Positions 35,399 to 44,357 are shown, numbered from the stretch's first letter. The stretch: 64,000 nt of DNA from Acidovorax facilis (GCF_023913775.1 NZ_JAMXAX010000001.1:186001-250000); one strand, 5' to 3'. The notes: generated from the sequence alone by a model not told the origin. A program made the numbers and translations.

Positions 35399-36172
35399 CG
35401 GTTCGGGCTGAGCTTGTTGAAGCCTGGGCTTGCGTGCTGGTTTGGGCGGTGTGCTTGTGTTGAGGGCGGAGGCCGGGTTGTCGCCCCGGCAGGCGACTCA
35501 CTTTTCTTTGCTTCGCCAAAGAAAAGTAAGCAAAAGAAAGGCGACCCCCAGTCTGCGACCCCTGCGCTGCGCTACGGGGCGACCTGCGTCGGGGCGGTTG
35601 CGGGGTGCGCCGCGGAACTCGCTTTGCTGCTGTGCAGCGCCGCTCGGACAACCACGGCGAGTCAGATCACGAAGCACGCGCGCTCCGACGCGCGTGCCAC
35701 CCCGCAACCGCCCCGCCGCAGGCGCAGCCAGCAGGGGGTGGGCAGCCGAACAGCCAAACAGCCATACGGGCCTTTGCTTCGCTCGGCCTCACCTCGCGGG
35801 CGCAAGCGCCACGCGCTGCGCAAACTGGGCCGAGCGAAGCAATGGCCCGTGTGGATGTCCGGTTGCGGGTTCCCTTCAGGATGCGCCGAGGAGCGCAGCG
35901 GCCAGCGGATCAGGGCTCGCGATTGTTTGAGCGCAACGCAGTGGAGCGAGTTGGAGCGAGACCCCGCTGGACGCGAGCACCGCAGGTTGCCCGCAGCGAA
36001 GCGAAGGGACGCAGCGTGTAGGGTCGCCTTCTCTTTGGTGACTTTCTCTTGGCGAGGCAAGAGAAAGTTACTGCGCCGCCGGGCGCACACCCCGGCTCCC
36101 GCCCTCAAACCAGGCACATCGCACAGATCAGCGAGCTTGCCTGCCCTGGCTTCGACAAGCTCAGCCCGAATG
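35399..36172. repeat. Long multi-hairpin repeat between urtD and urtE
   Basis: A nested palindromic element of about 770 bp. The outer arms GTTCGGGCTGAGCTTGTTGA (35400) and GGCTTCGACAAGCTCAGCCC (36148) pair. Inside them lie imperfect 90-base arms at 35461-35548 and 36021-36110, which share GGCGACCCC and AGAAAAGTAAGC / AGAGAAAGT. Inner stems include GGGGCGGTTGCGGGGTG (35591) with its exact partner at 35698, GCACGCGCG-CTCCGA-CGCGCGTGC (35674-35697), and 22-base arms at 35767 and 35828 with one mismatch. A second copy, lacking its interior, flanks the IS at 25.9 kb. ORFs read through it have no coding character. Confidence 0.85.
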
Positions 36173-36189
36173 GGCAGGGGATGCCAGAT

Positions 36190-36252
36190 ACTATAAAAAC
36201 AATAGCTGCTTGCGCTTGAAGGACAAGCGCTAGAGGCCAAAAACACTCAAAA
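36190..36252 (+). repeat. Short hairpin repeat, copy F
   Basis: ACAATAGCTGCTTGCGCTTG followed by AAGGACAAGCGCTAGAGGCC and CAAAAACACTC ends 5 bases before the urtE ATG. It occupies the ribosome-binding region, as copy A does before rdgB. Confidence 0.8.
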
Positions 36253-36257
36253 CCACC

Positions 36258-36950
36258 ATGCTCACCGTCCAAAACATCAACCAGTACTACGGCGGCTCCC
36301 ACATCCTGCGCGACGTGAGCCTCACCGCCCAGGCCGGCAAAGTCACCGTCCTCCTCGGCCGCAACGGTGTGGGCAAAACCACGCTGCTCAAAAGCCTCAT
36401 GGGCCTCGTCCCCATCAAAAGCGGGGGCATCACGTTCGACGGCAAACCCATCGACAAAACGACGCCGTACGACCGCGCCCGCGCCGGCATCGGCTTTGTC
36501 CCCCAGGGCCGTGAAATCTTCGGCCGCCTCACCGTGGAAGAAAACCTGCGCATGGGCCTGGCCTACAAAAGCGGCTCCACGCCCGTGCCCCCGCACCTGT
36601 ACGAGCTGTTCCCCGTGCTTAAGCAAATGCTCAAACGCCGGGGGGGAGACCTATCCGGCGGGCAACAGCAGCAGCTGGCCATCGCCCGCGCCCTGGCCCC
36701 CGGCCCACGTTTGCTCATCCTGGACGAGCCCACCGAAGGCATCCAGCCCAGCATCATCAAAGACATCGGCCGCGTCATTCGCATGCTGGCAGACAAGGGA
36801 GAAATGGCCATCCTGCTGTGCGAGCAGTACTACGACTTCGCGCAGGAGCTGGCCGATGACTACCTGGTGATGGAGCGCGGCGAAGTGATTGCGCGCGGCC
36901 CGGGCAGCGAGATGGAAGCCAAGGGAATTCGCAATCTGGTCGCCATCTGA
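36258..36950 (+). CDS. urtE: Urea ABC transporter ATP-binding protein UrtE
   Basis: A 230-residue LivF-type ATPase: Walker A GRNGVGKTTLLKSLMGL near residue 34, GFVPQGREIFGRLTVEENLR, signature DLSGGQQQQLAIARAL near residue 132 and Walker B LLILDEPTEGIQPS. Length and sequence are typical of UrtE. It is the fifth urt gene but lies 906 bases from urtD, beyond a structured repeat and hairpin copy F. It may have its own promoter or be expressed at a different level; nothing decisive is visible. Confidence 0.95.
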   Translation: MLTVQNINQYYGGSHILRDVSLTAQAGKVTVLLGRNGVGKTTLLKSLMGLVPIKSGGITFDGKPIDKTTPYDRARAGIGFVPQGREIFGRLTVEENLRMGLAYKSGSTPVPPHLYELFPVLKQMLKRRGGDLSGGQQQQLAIARALAPGPRLLILDEPTEGIQPSIIKDIGRVIRMLADKGEMAILLCEQYYDFAQELADDYLVMERGEVIARGPGSEMEAKGIRNLVAI

Positions 36951-36968
36951 ATGAAGGCGACAAGACGC

Positions 36969-37829
36969 TCAGGCCTGGGCCTGCACCAGGCGGTTTTGTG
37001 AACCACGCCAGCGCGACACACTTTCCATGATCAGCACCGTGCACAGCACCCAGGTGCCCGCCAGCAGCCAGCCCGCCAGCACATCGCTTGCGTAGTGCAC
37101 CTGCAGCACCACGCGGCTCCAGCCAGTGGTGAAGGTGAGCGCGCCCGCTGCCAGCACCGCAGGCAAGTGCCAGGGCCTTGGCAGCAGGCGGGTAGCCAGG
37201 TAGGCCAGCATGGCGAAGGCCGCCATCGACGCGCTGCTGTGCCCGCTTGGAAAGCTGAAACCGTGGGCCTGTGCAATGCCATGTTCGTATTCCGGCCGCA
37301 CGCGTTCGAACAGTTTTTTCAGGATCTTGGTCAGTGCACCATTGCCCGCCAGGGCCACCAGCCAGCCGGTGGCCAGTAGGCGCTGCTGGCACGCCCACAG
37401 CAGCGCCGCCACCACCACGGTGCACCCAGTCAGCACCCACGAATCGCCCAGGTGCGTTAGCACTGCAAACCACTGCAGCACGGCCGTGTCGGCGTGCGTG
37501 CGCAGTCCTTGCGCAATGGCATCGTCCAGTGTTCCCCAACGGCCGCCCCCGCTCCAGCTTTCGGCCAGTTCGGCCATCGTGGCGCCCGCCAGCACCAGTG
37601 CGAATGCGCTGGCTCCCATGGCGGCCAGCACCACCCCATACGCCTGCGCGGGCAAAAACCTGCGCAGCGGCGGGCTGTGGTGCTGCGCGGTGCGCAAGCC
37701 GACCAAGGCCAGCGCGCCCACCAGGGCCGAGGCCACCATGCCTGCCACCCACCATTCCATCGGGTAGCGCGCCAGCAGCGCCCCCAGCGCGGCAAGGTCC
37801 ATCGGGGTCGTGAGTGTCGTTGTCGTCAT
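36969..37829 (-). CDS. PAP2-family phosphatase
   Basis: A 286-residue membrane protein with six hydrophobic segments. The three PAP2 motifs are seen: KKLFERVRP near residue 167, FPSGHSSASMAA near residue 190 and SRVVLQVHYASDVLAG near residue 240. The enzyme removes phosphate from phosphatidic acid, undecaprenyl diphosphate or similar lipids; which one cannot be told. Its start is the ATG at 37829. It is convergent with urtE (18 bases between stops) and divergent from the diacylglycerol-kinase-like gene. Confidence 0.9.
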   Translation of the reverse strand: MTTTTLTTPMDLAALGALLARYPMEWWVAGMVASALVGALALVGLRTAQHHSPPLRRFLPAQAYGVVLAAMGASAFALVLAGATMAELAESWSGGGRWGTLDDAIAQGLRTHADTAVLQWFAVLTHLGDSWVLTGCTVVVAALLWACQQRLLATGWLVALAGNGALTKILKKLFERVRPEYEHGIAQAHGFSFPSGHSSASMAAFAMLAYLATRLLPRPWHLPAVLAAGALTFTTGWSRVVLQVHYASDVLAGWLLAGTWVLCTVLIMESVSRWRGSQNRLVQAQA

Positions 37830-38119
37830 CGGGTGCTGGTGGCTTTCTGCGTTTTGTTTTGGAAGTCAATATGAGGGAGCCGGGCGTTGTAACCGAGTTC
37901 CCTACACCCCGCCACAGCGAAGGTGTATGCCCCCTTGCCATGGGCCGTCTGTCGGCAAACTCTGACAGGGCAAGGGCGCAGCTGCTGGCTGCGGCAGGGG
38001 CGCGGCGGGGCGATCATTCAGGTCACCGCATTACACAATTCAGGATGGCTGCAGGGGGCTCCCGGGCACAATCCGTGCCCGACGCTCCAGGCGTTGCCTC
38101 CTGACGCAGCCGTCGAACC
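37830..38119. other. Intergenic region without recognisable feature
   Basis: The 290-base gap between the PAP2 and diacylglycerol-kinase-like genes has no convincing ORF, repeat or promoter I can support. It presumably carries both divergent promoters. Confidence 0.5.
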
Positions 38120-39187
38120 ATGACCCCTTCCGAGCATCCCCATCCTGTCCGTCCCCACGGGCCCATCCACCTGGTGGTGCCCAAGCGCCCCGGGGCCGAC
38201 CTGGACCTGCTGCGCGCCAAGCTGGAAGGCGTGCCCGCCTTGCAGGAGCACGACGTGGTCTGGCATGTGCCCGACCAGCGCGGCGACATCGTGCAGCTGG
38301 CGCGCGATGCCGCGCAGGCTGCGCTGGCCGATGGCGGGCTGGTGGTGGCGGCAGGGGGTGACGGCACCATCAACGCCGTGGCCTCGGCGGCGCTGCTGGC
38401 GGGGGTGCCACTGGGGGTGGTGCCCATGGGCACGTTCAACTACTTCAGTCGCGAACACGGCCTGGCGCTGGACCCCGAAGCCGCCGTGCAAGACATGCTG
38501 CAGGCGCTGCGCAACGGCGACCTGCGCCCCGTGCAGGTCGGTTTTGTCAACCGGCGCATGTTTGTCGTCAACGCCAGTGTGGGCCTGTACCCCAAGATGT
38601 TGGCCGACCGCGAAATGGCCTCGCGCCGCTTTGGTCGAAAGCGCTGGGTGGCCGTGGCGGCTGCGGTTTGGAGCATGTTCCGCCCCTCGGCGGGCCGCCG
38701 CTGGCGCGTAGTGATGAAGACCGACCGTGGTGCCCAGGCGCAGCAAGAGGAGCACCTGGTCACCACGCTGTTTGTGGGCAACAACCCTTTGCAGCTCGAC
38801 CGCATGGGCCTGCCGCAGGCGCAAACCGTGGCCGACGGCGGCAAGCTGGCCGTGGTCATGCTCAAGCCCCAAGGCCGCTGGGCCATAGCGCGCACCGTGT
38901 GGAACGCGGCCACCGGGCAGTTGCACAAAGACAATGCCGTGGTCAGCATGGCCTGTACCGAGCTGACCGTCACCCCCGCCAGTTGGCGTCCACCGCAAGT
39001 CAAGCTGGCGTTTGATGGCGAGCGCGAATGGATGGTGCCGCCCCTGCATTTCCGCCTGAGCGAGCGCCCGCTGTGGCTGGTGGCGCCCACCACCTTGATG
39101 CGTGATGATGAGCAGGAGGGCGAGACCCAGGGTGCGCCAGTTGCAGCGCCAGAGCCCGCGTCGGTGCCCGGTCTCGTGCCTGCATGA
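38120..39187 (+). CDS. Diacylglycerol/lipid kinase family protein
   Basis: A 355-residue soluble protein of the DAGK catalytic family. The nucleotide-binding motif VVAAGGDGTINAVASAAL lies near residue 75, followed by PLGVVPMGTFNYFSREHGLAL. The second domain has FVNRRMFVVNASVGLYPKML. It should use ATP or a related nucleotide to phosphorylate a lipid or diacylglycerol. The stop is 19 bases before the metallophosphoesterase gene, and a PAP2 phosphatase lies divergent, so a lipid-phosphate theme is plausible. The start is the ATG at 38120. Confidence 0.88.
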   Translation: MTPSEHPHPVRPHGPIHLVVPKRPGADLDLLRAKLEGVPALQEHDVVWHVPDQRGDIVQLARDAAQAALADGGLVVAAGGDGTINAVASAALLAGVPLGVVPMGTFNYFSREHGLALDPEAAVQDMLQALRNGDLRPVQVGFVNRRMFVVNASVGLYPKMLADREMASRRFGRKRWVAVAAAVWSMFRPSAGRRWRVVMKTDRGAQAQQEEHLVTTLFVGNNPLQLDRMGLPQAQTVADGGKLAVVMLKPQGRWAIARTVWNAATGQLHKDNAVVSMACTELTVTPASWRPPQVKLAFDGEREWMVPPLHFRLSERPLWLVAPTTLMRDDEQEGETQGAPVAAPEPASVPGLVPA

Positions 39188-39206
39188 CATTGGCCTGAAA
39201 GCACCG

Positions 39207-40001
39207 ATGACCGTTTTGATGCACCTCTCGGATCTGCACTTTGGTGCACACGATCCTGCGGTGTGTGCGGCGGCCCAACGGCTGGCGCAGCGGCTGGGCG
39301 TGGCGATGGTGGTGGTGTCCGGCGACCTGACGCAGCGCGCCACCGCCGTGCAGTTTGAGCAGGCCGCGCGATTTGTCAAAGGCCTGCATGCCCGCTCTAC
39401 CCTGGTGCTGGCGGGCAACCACGACCTGCCGCTGTTTGCCTGGTGGATGCGCTGGGGCCGCGCCTACGAGCGTTATGCCCACCAGTTCGGCATCGATCAG
39501 GAGCCTGTGCGGCAGACGGGCGCCTTTTATGTGGTGGGCGTGAACACCACCCGCGCCTGGCGGCACGAGCGGGGCAGCCTGTCGTGGGCGCAGATCGATC
39601 ATGTGGCCATGCTGCTGGCGCGCGCCCCGCCAGATGCCTGGCGCATCGTGGCCAGCCACCACCCCCTGGTGTCCCGCGACGCCGCCGACCGCGCGCACCG
39701 GCCCCACCGGGCGGACGAAGCATTGCAACGCTGGCGCGCGGCGGGTGCCCATATGCTGCTGTCAGGCCACGTGCATGAACCCAGCGTGTTGCAGCCCCTG
39801 CCGGGCCTGTGGGCCTGCCGCGCTGGCACGGCGGTATCGCACCGCCTGCGCCACGGCAGCCCCAACAGCCTGGTGGTGCTGACGGTAGAAGCCTCAGGCG
39901 CCGCCGTGGGGGGCTGGGCCCGCTATGCCGCGCGCTGGGATTACGACGAAGCGGCAGGGGAGTTTGTGTGTGTGCAGCGGCAGGCGGTGGGGGCGGAGTG
40001 A
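39207..40001 (+). CDS. Calcineurin-like metallophosphoesterase
   Basis: A 264-residue phosphoesterase. The metal-binding motifs are visible: HLSDLHFG near residue 6, VVSGDLTQRA near 44, LAGNHD near 72, and later ASHHPLV and LSGHVHEP. All five usual sites are in place. The ATG at 39207 gives MTVLMHLSDLHFG; a longer frame from 39102 runs into the previous gene. No signal peptide. Its substrate is unknown; in the lipid-kinase pair context it may act on a phospholipid intermediate. The gene is followed by a bidirectional-looking hairpin at 40044. Confidence 0.88.
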   Translation: MTVLMHLSDLHFGAHDPAVCAAAQRLAQRLGVAMVVVSGDLTQRATAVQFEQAARFVKGLHARSTLVLAGNHDLPLFAWWMRWGRAYERYAHQFGIDQEPVRQTGAFYVVGVNTTRAWRHERGSLSWAQIDHVAMLLARAPPDAWRIVASHHPLVSRDAADRAHRPHRADEALQRWRAAGAHMLLSGHVHEPSVLQPLPGLWACRAGTAVSHRLRHGSPNSLVVLTVEASGAAVGGWARYAARWDYDEAAGEFVCVQRQAVGAE

Positions 40002-40043
40002 ATCGTGGACCCGCGGAGGCCGGGAGCGGCGCTTGATAAAAAA

Positions 40044-40063
40044 GGGGCGCCCAAAGGCGCCCC
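40044..40063 (-). terminator. Terminator of the porin gene
   Basis: GGGGCGCC-CAAA-GGCGCCCC forms a perfect 8-bp stem. On the minus strand it is followed by six T, so it ends the porin transcript. It also lies 42 bases past the stop of the phosphoesterase gene and may stop that transcript too. Confidence 0.88.
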
Positions 40064-40101
40064 AACCTTGGGACTCTCCGTAAACCTTTCTGAAAAACGG
40101 A

Positions 40102-41286
40102 TCAAAACCGGTGGCGCACCCCCACCGCAAAGCCGGTGCCCTGTGCGCTGACTACAGACGGCGGCGCAGGCAGTGTGCGGGTCTGGGTGCTGTCGCGCAT
40201 CACCATGGCATACAGGTCCGTGCGCTTGGACAGGAAATAGTCATACCCCAGGGTGAACACCTTGCGCTCCACATTGCCGCCCGCCACCGTGGCAGGCACG
40301 GGGCCCACGGTGTCGCTGGTGCGGCGCACCGCGTAGCCCGCCAGCACACGGCCTGCACCCACGGGCACAGCGGCGCTCACATCCCACACCCGATACGACA
40401 GGTTGAGCGGCGCAGCGGCCGTGCCCCGGTTTTCAATGCGGCCCAGGTGGGCAAACAGCCTGACCACCTCGAAGTCGTACGACGCGGCCAGCTGCCAGGC
40501 GCGTGTGTCGTTGGGCGAGGTGCCGTCGGCAAAGGTGCCGGGGTTCTTCTTCACGCTCTGCCACGCCAGCGATGCGGCCCACGGGCCTTGGGCATAGGCC
40601 AGCCGTGCCGCGCTGTTGCCGCCGCCCTGGGCTTCCGAGATGGCATGTGCCACCGAGGCATTGAAGCCCGCGACGCTGGGGCTGTCATACACCACCGAGT
40701 TGGCCCATGCCGTGCCACCCGTGAGCGGGCTGCCGATGAAGGTGACCAGGTTCAGCGGCCCCAGCACGGTGGAGTCGCCAAACGCGTTGGAGGTGATGGA
40801 GTTCAGGAACAGCAGCGATGTGACATTGCCCAGCCGCACGCGGCCCCAGTCGCGGTGCGACACGCCCACCCAGGCGGCGCGCGAGAACACGGGGTCGGCA
40901 GCCACGTTCACGGGTGCGGGCAGCGCATCACTGCGGCCGGTGGCGCCCGAGTCGTTGCGCACAAAGGACGACAGCTCGAACTGTGCCGACAGCCCGCCGC
41001 CCAGGTCTTCGGTGCCGCGCACGCCCCAGTGGCTGGTTGACATGCCGCCACCGTCCAGTTTGGTCACGGCGCGGTCCTGCGCGTTGATGCCGGCGGCGGG
41101 GCCCGCAAAGCGGCCCACGGCGGCATCGACCAGGCCATACAGCTGCAGTCCGGGGCCAGATGCTGGCTGTGCCTGCGCGGCGAGGGTGGTGGCAGACAGG
41201 GCTGCAGCGGTGCCCAGGGCGCGTGTCCAGCGCCGACGGGCCCGAGGGTGGAAGAGGTGGGGCGTGGGGGAGGTGTGAGGTTTCAT
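40102..41286 (-). CDS. Gram-negative porin
   Basis: A 394-residue outer-membrane porin. The N-terminal signal peptide ends near TLAAQAQPAS. Mature sequence starts LQLYGLVDAAVGRFAG, the typical opening of betaproteobacterial trimeric porins. STSHWGVRGTEDLGGGLSAQ (eyelet region) and FSRAAWVGVSHRDWGRVRLG follow. It ends in the aromatic anchor VGVRHRF needed for insertion by the Bam machinery. Solute preference cannot be told from sequence. Confidence 0.93.
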   Translation of the reverse strand: MKPHTSPTPHLFHPRARRRWTRALGTAAALSATTLAAQAQPASGPGLQLYGLVDAAVGRFAGPAAGINAQDRAVTKLDGGGMSTSHWGVRGTEDLGGGLSAQFELSSFVRNDSGATGRSDALPAPVNVAADPVFSRAAWVGVSHRDWGRVRLGNVTSLLFLNSITSNAFGDSTVLGPLNLVTFIGSPLTGGTAWANSVVYDSPSVAGFNASVAHAISEAQGGGNSAARLAYAQGPWAASLAWQSVKKNPGTFADGTSPNDTRAWQLAASYDFEVVRLFAHLGRIENRGTAAAPLNLSYRVWDVSAAVPVGAGRVLAGYAVRRTSDTVGPVPATVAGGNVERKVFTLGYDYFLSKRTDLYAMVMRDSTQTRTLPAPPSVVSAQGTGFAVGVRHRF

Positions 41287-41583
41287 GGTGTCTTTCGATG
41301 GGTGAGGGGCAAGCGGAGGGCGAACCGGTCCACGGCGCAGCCAGGGCTGTTCCGAAAACGCAGTTCAACGGGGGAGGGCGTCAGCGCGTTGTGTGCGCCG
41401 GTTCGCGGCGGCTAAAGCGCGCCGGTCTGCCGCGCCGATGCCTGGGGTGGGGCGGCAGCGCAGGGCCCCAGCCACCTGGGGTGGCGGTGGGCAGGGGCCA
41501 GAAAAATGGGCGTGGCTGTGCCTGGCATGCGGCGCTCGCGCGGCAGTGCTGGTGATCGGGGCGGGGGTGTCAGCGGCTTGGCG
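41287..41583. other. Intergenic region without recognisable feature
   Basis: About 297 bases between the start of the porin gene and the stop of the TetR gene hold no repeat, terminator or coding segment I can support. ORFs on both strands here are GC-rich chance frames. The porin promoter is likely here. Confidence 0.5.
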
Positions 41584-42327
41584 TCAGTGCACCTGGCCTT
41601 CACAGGCGCCACGCATGCCTTGCGCGATGAAACGCACCAGCAGTGGCCCCGCTGCAGCCTCGTCGCCCGGCTGGTTCTGGCCGTACGACAGGCGCTCGAT
41701 GCGCTGGTCGTTCACATGGTGCAGCAGCGCGCCCAGCGCGAACTGGTAGCACCACGCGGCTTGGCTGCGCGTGGCCTGGGGCAGGGCGGCGGCAATCGCA
41801 TCAATGAACGCATGGGCCAGGGGGTCGAACAGCTCGCGGATGATGGGCTCGTCTTCTTCCAGGTGGTCGTTCATGCCACGTGACAGCAGGCGCAGAAAGT
41901 GGTGGCCCGCAGGCTGGCGGGCCACCTCCAGCACGGGCAGCACGAAGGCCTTGACGATTTCGTCCAGAAGCTGACCGGGTGGGGCCGCCTGCTGGGCTTG
42001 GGCCAGTGACTGCAGCCGCACATCGATGTAGCCCGCATGCGCGCGAAAGATGGCGTGGTACAGCGAGAGCTTGGGGCCGTAGTAGTAGCCCACCAGCGCC
42101 AGCGGCACACCGGCTTCGTCGGCAATGTCGCGGATCGACACGCCATGAAAGCCACGCGTGGCAAACAGCCGCTCGGCCGCCTGCAGGATGTTGGCCTGGC
42201 GGTTGGGGGCCAGCACTTCTTCGCTGGTGGCGCTGCGGGCGGCGGCACGCTTGCGCGCCGAGGCTTTCGCGGCAGGGGCGACGGGCACGGTGGCCGCAGT
42301 CTGGGGGGTGGATCGGGATTTGGGCAT
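41584..42327 (-). CDS. TetR-family transcriptional regulator
   Basis: A 247-residue regulator. After a basic, alanine-rich N-terminal tail of about 45 residues comes the TetR DNA-binding domain, NILQAAERLFATRGFHGVSI near residue 50 with RDIADEAGVPLALVGYYYG. The C-terminal ligand domain has HHFLRLLSRGMNDHLEEDEP. The ATG at 42327 is chosen. Two inverted repeats in the gap to the divergent Bug gene are likely operators, so it probably controls itself and the Bug-cyclase-hydrolase operon. Confidence 0.9.
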   Translation of the reverse strand: MPKSRSTPQTAATVPVAPAAKASARKRAAARSATSEEVLAPNRQANILQAAERLFATRGFHGVSIRDIADEAGVPLALVGYYYGPKLSLYHAIFRAHAGYIDVRLQSLAQAQQAAPPGQLLDEIVKAFVLPVLEVARQPAGHHFLRLLSRGMNDHLEEDEPIIRELFDPLAHAFIDAIAAALPQATRSQAAWCYQFALGALLHHVNDQRIERLSYGQNQPGDEAAAGPLLVRFIAQGMRGACEGQVH

Positions 42328-42335
42328 AGGCTGGT

Positions 42336-42351
42336 TTATACGGTTGTATAA
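42336..42351. promoter_or_regulatory. Candidate TetR operator 1
   Basis: TTATACGGTTGTATAA is a palindrome (TTATAC-GGTT-GTATAA) 9 bases before the tetR start, in the promoter-proximal region of that gene. Confidence 0.6.
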
Positions 42352-42390
42352 ATTTATTGAACACTCGTACAAACCCCAGTCGATTTCAAT

Positions 42391-42406
42391 TTGTACGTTC
42401 GTATAA
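42391..42406. promoter_or_regulatory. Candidate TetR operator 2, overlapping a -10 box
   Basis: TTGTACGTTCGTATAA matches operator 1 in 13 of 16 bases and overlaps a TATAAT hexamer at 42402-42407 pointing to the Bug gene. A half-site (CTCGTACAAA) lies at 42364. Binding here would block the operon promoter. Confidence 0.6.
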
Positions 42407-42496
42407 TTTTTTCATGCCACCCGCTGCAGGCCCTGTCAGATTTGGCTTGCGGGGTGTCGCTGCAACGTCCATCCATTCCAACAGGAGACAGACACC

Positions 42497-43489
42497 ATGA
42501 TCACCCGCCGCCGTTTCACCCAACTTTCTGCCGCCCTGCTGCCCACTCTGGGCGGTGCTCCTGCCGCCTGGGCGCAGGCCAGCAAAGACGCCATGCCCGA
42601 CATGGCGCGCATCATCTCGGGCTTTCCGGCCGGGGGCACGGCCGATGCGCTGGCGCGCCGTGTGGGCGACCGCATGCGGGGCCACTACGCGGCATCCTTG
42701 GTGGTGGACAACAAGCCCGGCGCAGGTGGGCAGATCGGCATCCTCAACCTGCGCGACAGCCCGGCCGATGGCACCAGCCTGCTCATCACGCCGTCGTCCA
42801 TGCTGTCCATCTACCCCTACACCTACCCCAAGCTGCGCTACACGCTGGACGATGTGGCGCCCGTGTCACTGGGCGCCATGTTCGACCACGGCCTGGCCGT
42901 GGGCCCCGGTGTGCCCGACAGCGTGCGCACGCTGGCCGACCTGCTGGACTGGATGCGCGCCAACCCCGGCAGCGCCAACTACGGCAGCCCCGGCGCAGGC
43001 TCCATGCCGCACATGGTGGGCGTGCTGCTGGGGCAATTCAGCAAGATCGACATGCGCCACATCGCCTACCGGGGCACGGTGCCCGGCATGCAAGACCTGC
43101 TGGGCGGGCAGATTCCCGCGTTCTGGGGGCCAATTGGCGACTACCTGCAGCATGGCAAGGGCGGCAAGCTGCGCGTGCTGGCCATTGCGGGCAGCAAGCG
43201 CTCACCGTTCCTGCAGCAGGTGCCCACGCTGACGGAGTTGGGCTACCTCCTCAAGGTCAGCGAGTGGTACGGCTTCTTTCTGCCCGGCAAGGCCACGCCC
43301 GAGACCATCAAGCGCGCATCCGATGCCCTGCAGGCCGCGTTGAACCAGCCCGAGGTGGTGGAGTACGGCAAGCAGTACGGCCTGGAGGTCAAGCCCTCCA
43401 CCGCCGCGCAGCTGGCGCAGATGCTCAAGGCCGATGCCGACCAGTGGCGCGGCCTCATCAAGCAAACCGGCTTCACGGCCGAATCCTGA
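42497..43489 (+). CDS. Bug-family (tripartite tricarboxylate transporter) binding protein
   Basis: A 330-residue periplasmic binding protein. It has a signal peptide MITRRRFTQLSAALLPTLGG with a twin-arginine-like start and cleavage near AWAQA. Bug-family signatures are GFPAGGTADALARRVGDRM near residue 43, VVDNKPGAGGQIGILNL near residue 72 and YGSPGAGSMPHMVGVLLGQ near residue 160. Such proteins are extremely numerous in Burkholderiales and bind carboxylates or other small acids. No permease partner is adjacent. It heads an operon with a cyclase-like hydrolase and a fumarylacetoacetase-like enzyme. Confidence 0.93.
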   Translation: MITRRRFTQLSAALLPTLGGAPAAWAQASKDAMPDMARIISGFPAGGTADALARRVGDRMRGHYAASLVVDNKPGAGGQIGILNLRDSPADGTSLLITPSSMLSIYPYTYPKLRYTLDDVAPVSLGAMFDHGLAVGPGVPDSVRTLADLLDWMRANPGSANYGSPGAGSMPHMVGVLLGQFSKIDMRHIAYRGTVPGMQDLLGGQIPAFWGPIGDYLQHGKGGKLRVLAIAGSKRSPFLQQVPTLTELGYLLKVSEWYGFFLPGKATPETIKRASDALQAALNQPEVVEYGKQYGLEVKPSTAAQLAQMLKADADQWRGLIKQTGFTAES

Positions 43490-43523
43490 TCGCCTTGTTT
43501 CGACCTTTCCACCCGACCCCGCC

Positions 43524-44357
43524 ATGACCACCACGCTCGCCACATCTGCGCGCCGCATCATCGATATGTCGATGCACCTTGAAAACGATGTTGTCTCTGA
43601 CCCGCCCGGTCTGGGCCCGCGCATCAACTACATCGACCACCAGATGAGCTTTGCGGACCTGGCGCAGTTCTTCCCCGGCCTGCAGAAGGAAGACCTGCCC
43701 GATGGCGAATCCTGGGCTGTGGAGGAGGTACAGCTCAACACCCACAACGGCACGCACCTGGACGCGCCGTACCACTTCGCCTCCACCATGGACGGCGGCC
43801 AGCGCGCGCTGTCCATCGACGAGGTGGATCTGAACTGGTGCTTCCAGCCCGCCGTGAAGCTGGACTTTCGCCACCTGCCTGACGGCTACGTGGTGCAGGC
43901 CGCCGATGTAGAGGCCGAACTTGCCCGCATCGGCCACACGCTGCAGCCGCTTCAGATCGTGGTGGTCAACACCCGCGCCGGCAGCGCCTACGGCACGCCG
44001 GGCTACACGCGTGCGGGCTGCGGCATGGGCTACGAGGCCACCATGTACCTGCTGGAGCGCGGCGTGCGCCTGACGGGCACCGACGCCTGGAGTTGGGACG
44101 CCCCCTTTGCCTACACCGCGCAGCGCTATGCCGAAAGCGGCGATGCATCGCTGATCTGGGAGGGCCACAAGGCCGGGCGCGACATTGGCTACTGCCACCT
44201 CGAAAAACTGCACAATCTGGAGGCGCTGCCCGCCAGCGGCTTTTACATCTCGTGCTTTCCGGTCAAGGTGCGCGGCGCCTCGGCAGGCTGGACGCGTGCC
44301 GTGGCGATCTTCGACCCGGTGCTGCCGCTGCAACCCGCTACCGGGGCGAAGCCATGA
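43524..44357 (+). CDS. Cyclase / kynurenine-formamidase-like metal hydrolase
   Basis: A 277-residue protein of the cyclase family (PF04199-like). The metal-binding motif is in QLNTHNGTHLDAPYHF near residue 72, the canonical HxGTHxDxP-type site. RIIDMSMHLENDV at the N-terminus and TGTDAWSWDAP later also match. Family members hydrolyse kynurenine formamide or open ring amides and lactones. The start is the ATG at 43524. It overlaps the following gene by four bases, so the two steps may be consecutive. Confidence 0.85.
   Translation: MTTTLATSARRIIDMSMHLENDVVSDPPGLGPRINYIDHQMSFADLAQFFPGLQKEDLPDGESWAVEEVQLNTHNGTHLDAPYHFASTMDGGQRALSIDEVDLNWCFQPAVKLDFRHLPDGYVVQAADVEAELARIGHTLQPLQIVVVNTRAGSAYGTPGYTRAGCGMGYEATMYLLERGVRLTGTDAWSWDAPFAYTAQRYAESGDASLIWEGHKAGRDIGYCHLEKLHNLEALPASGFYISCFPVKVRGASAGWTRAVAIFDPVLPLQPATGAKP

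Noticed and set aside
35348-36246. Hypothetical proteins read from the urtD-urtE gap on both strands
   Set aside because: The frames follow the palindromic arms of the repeat. Composition is not protein-like and the sequence is explained by nested hairpins.
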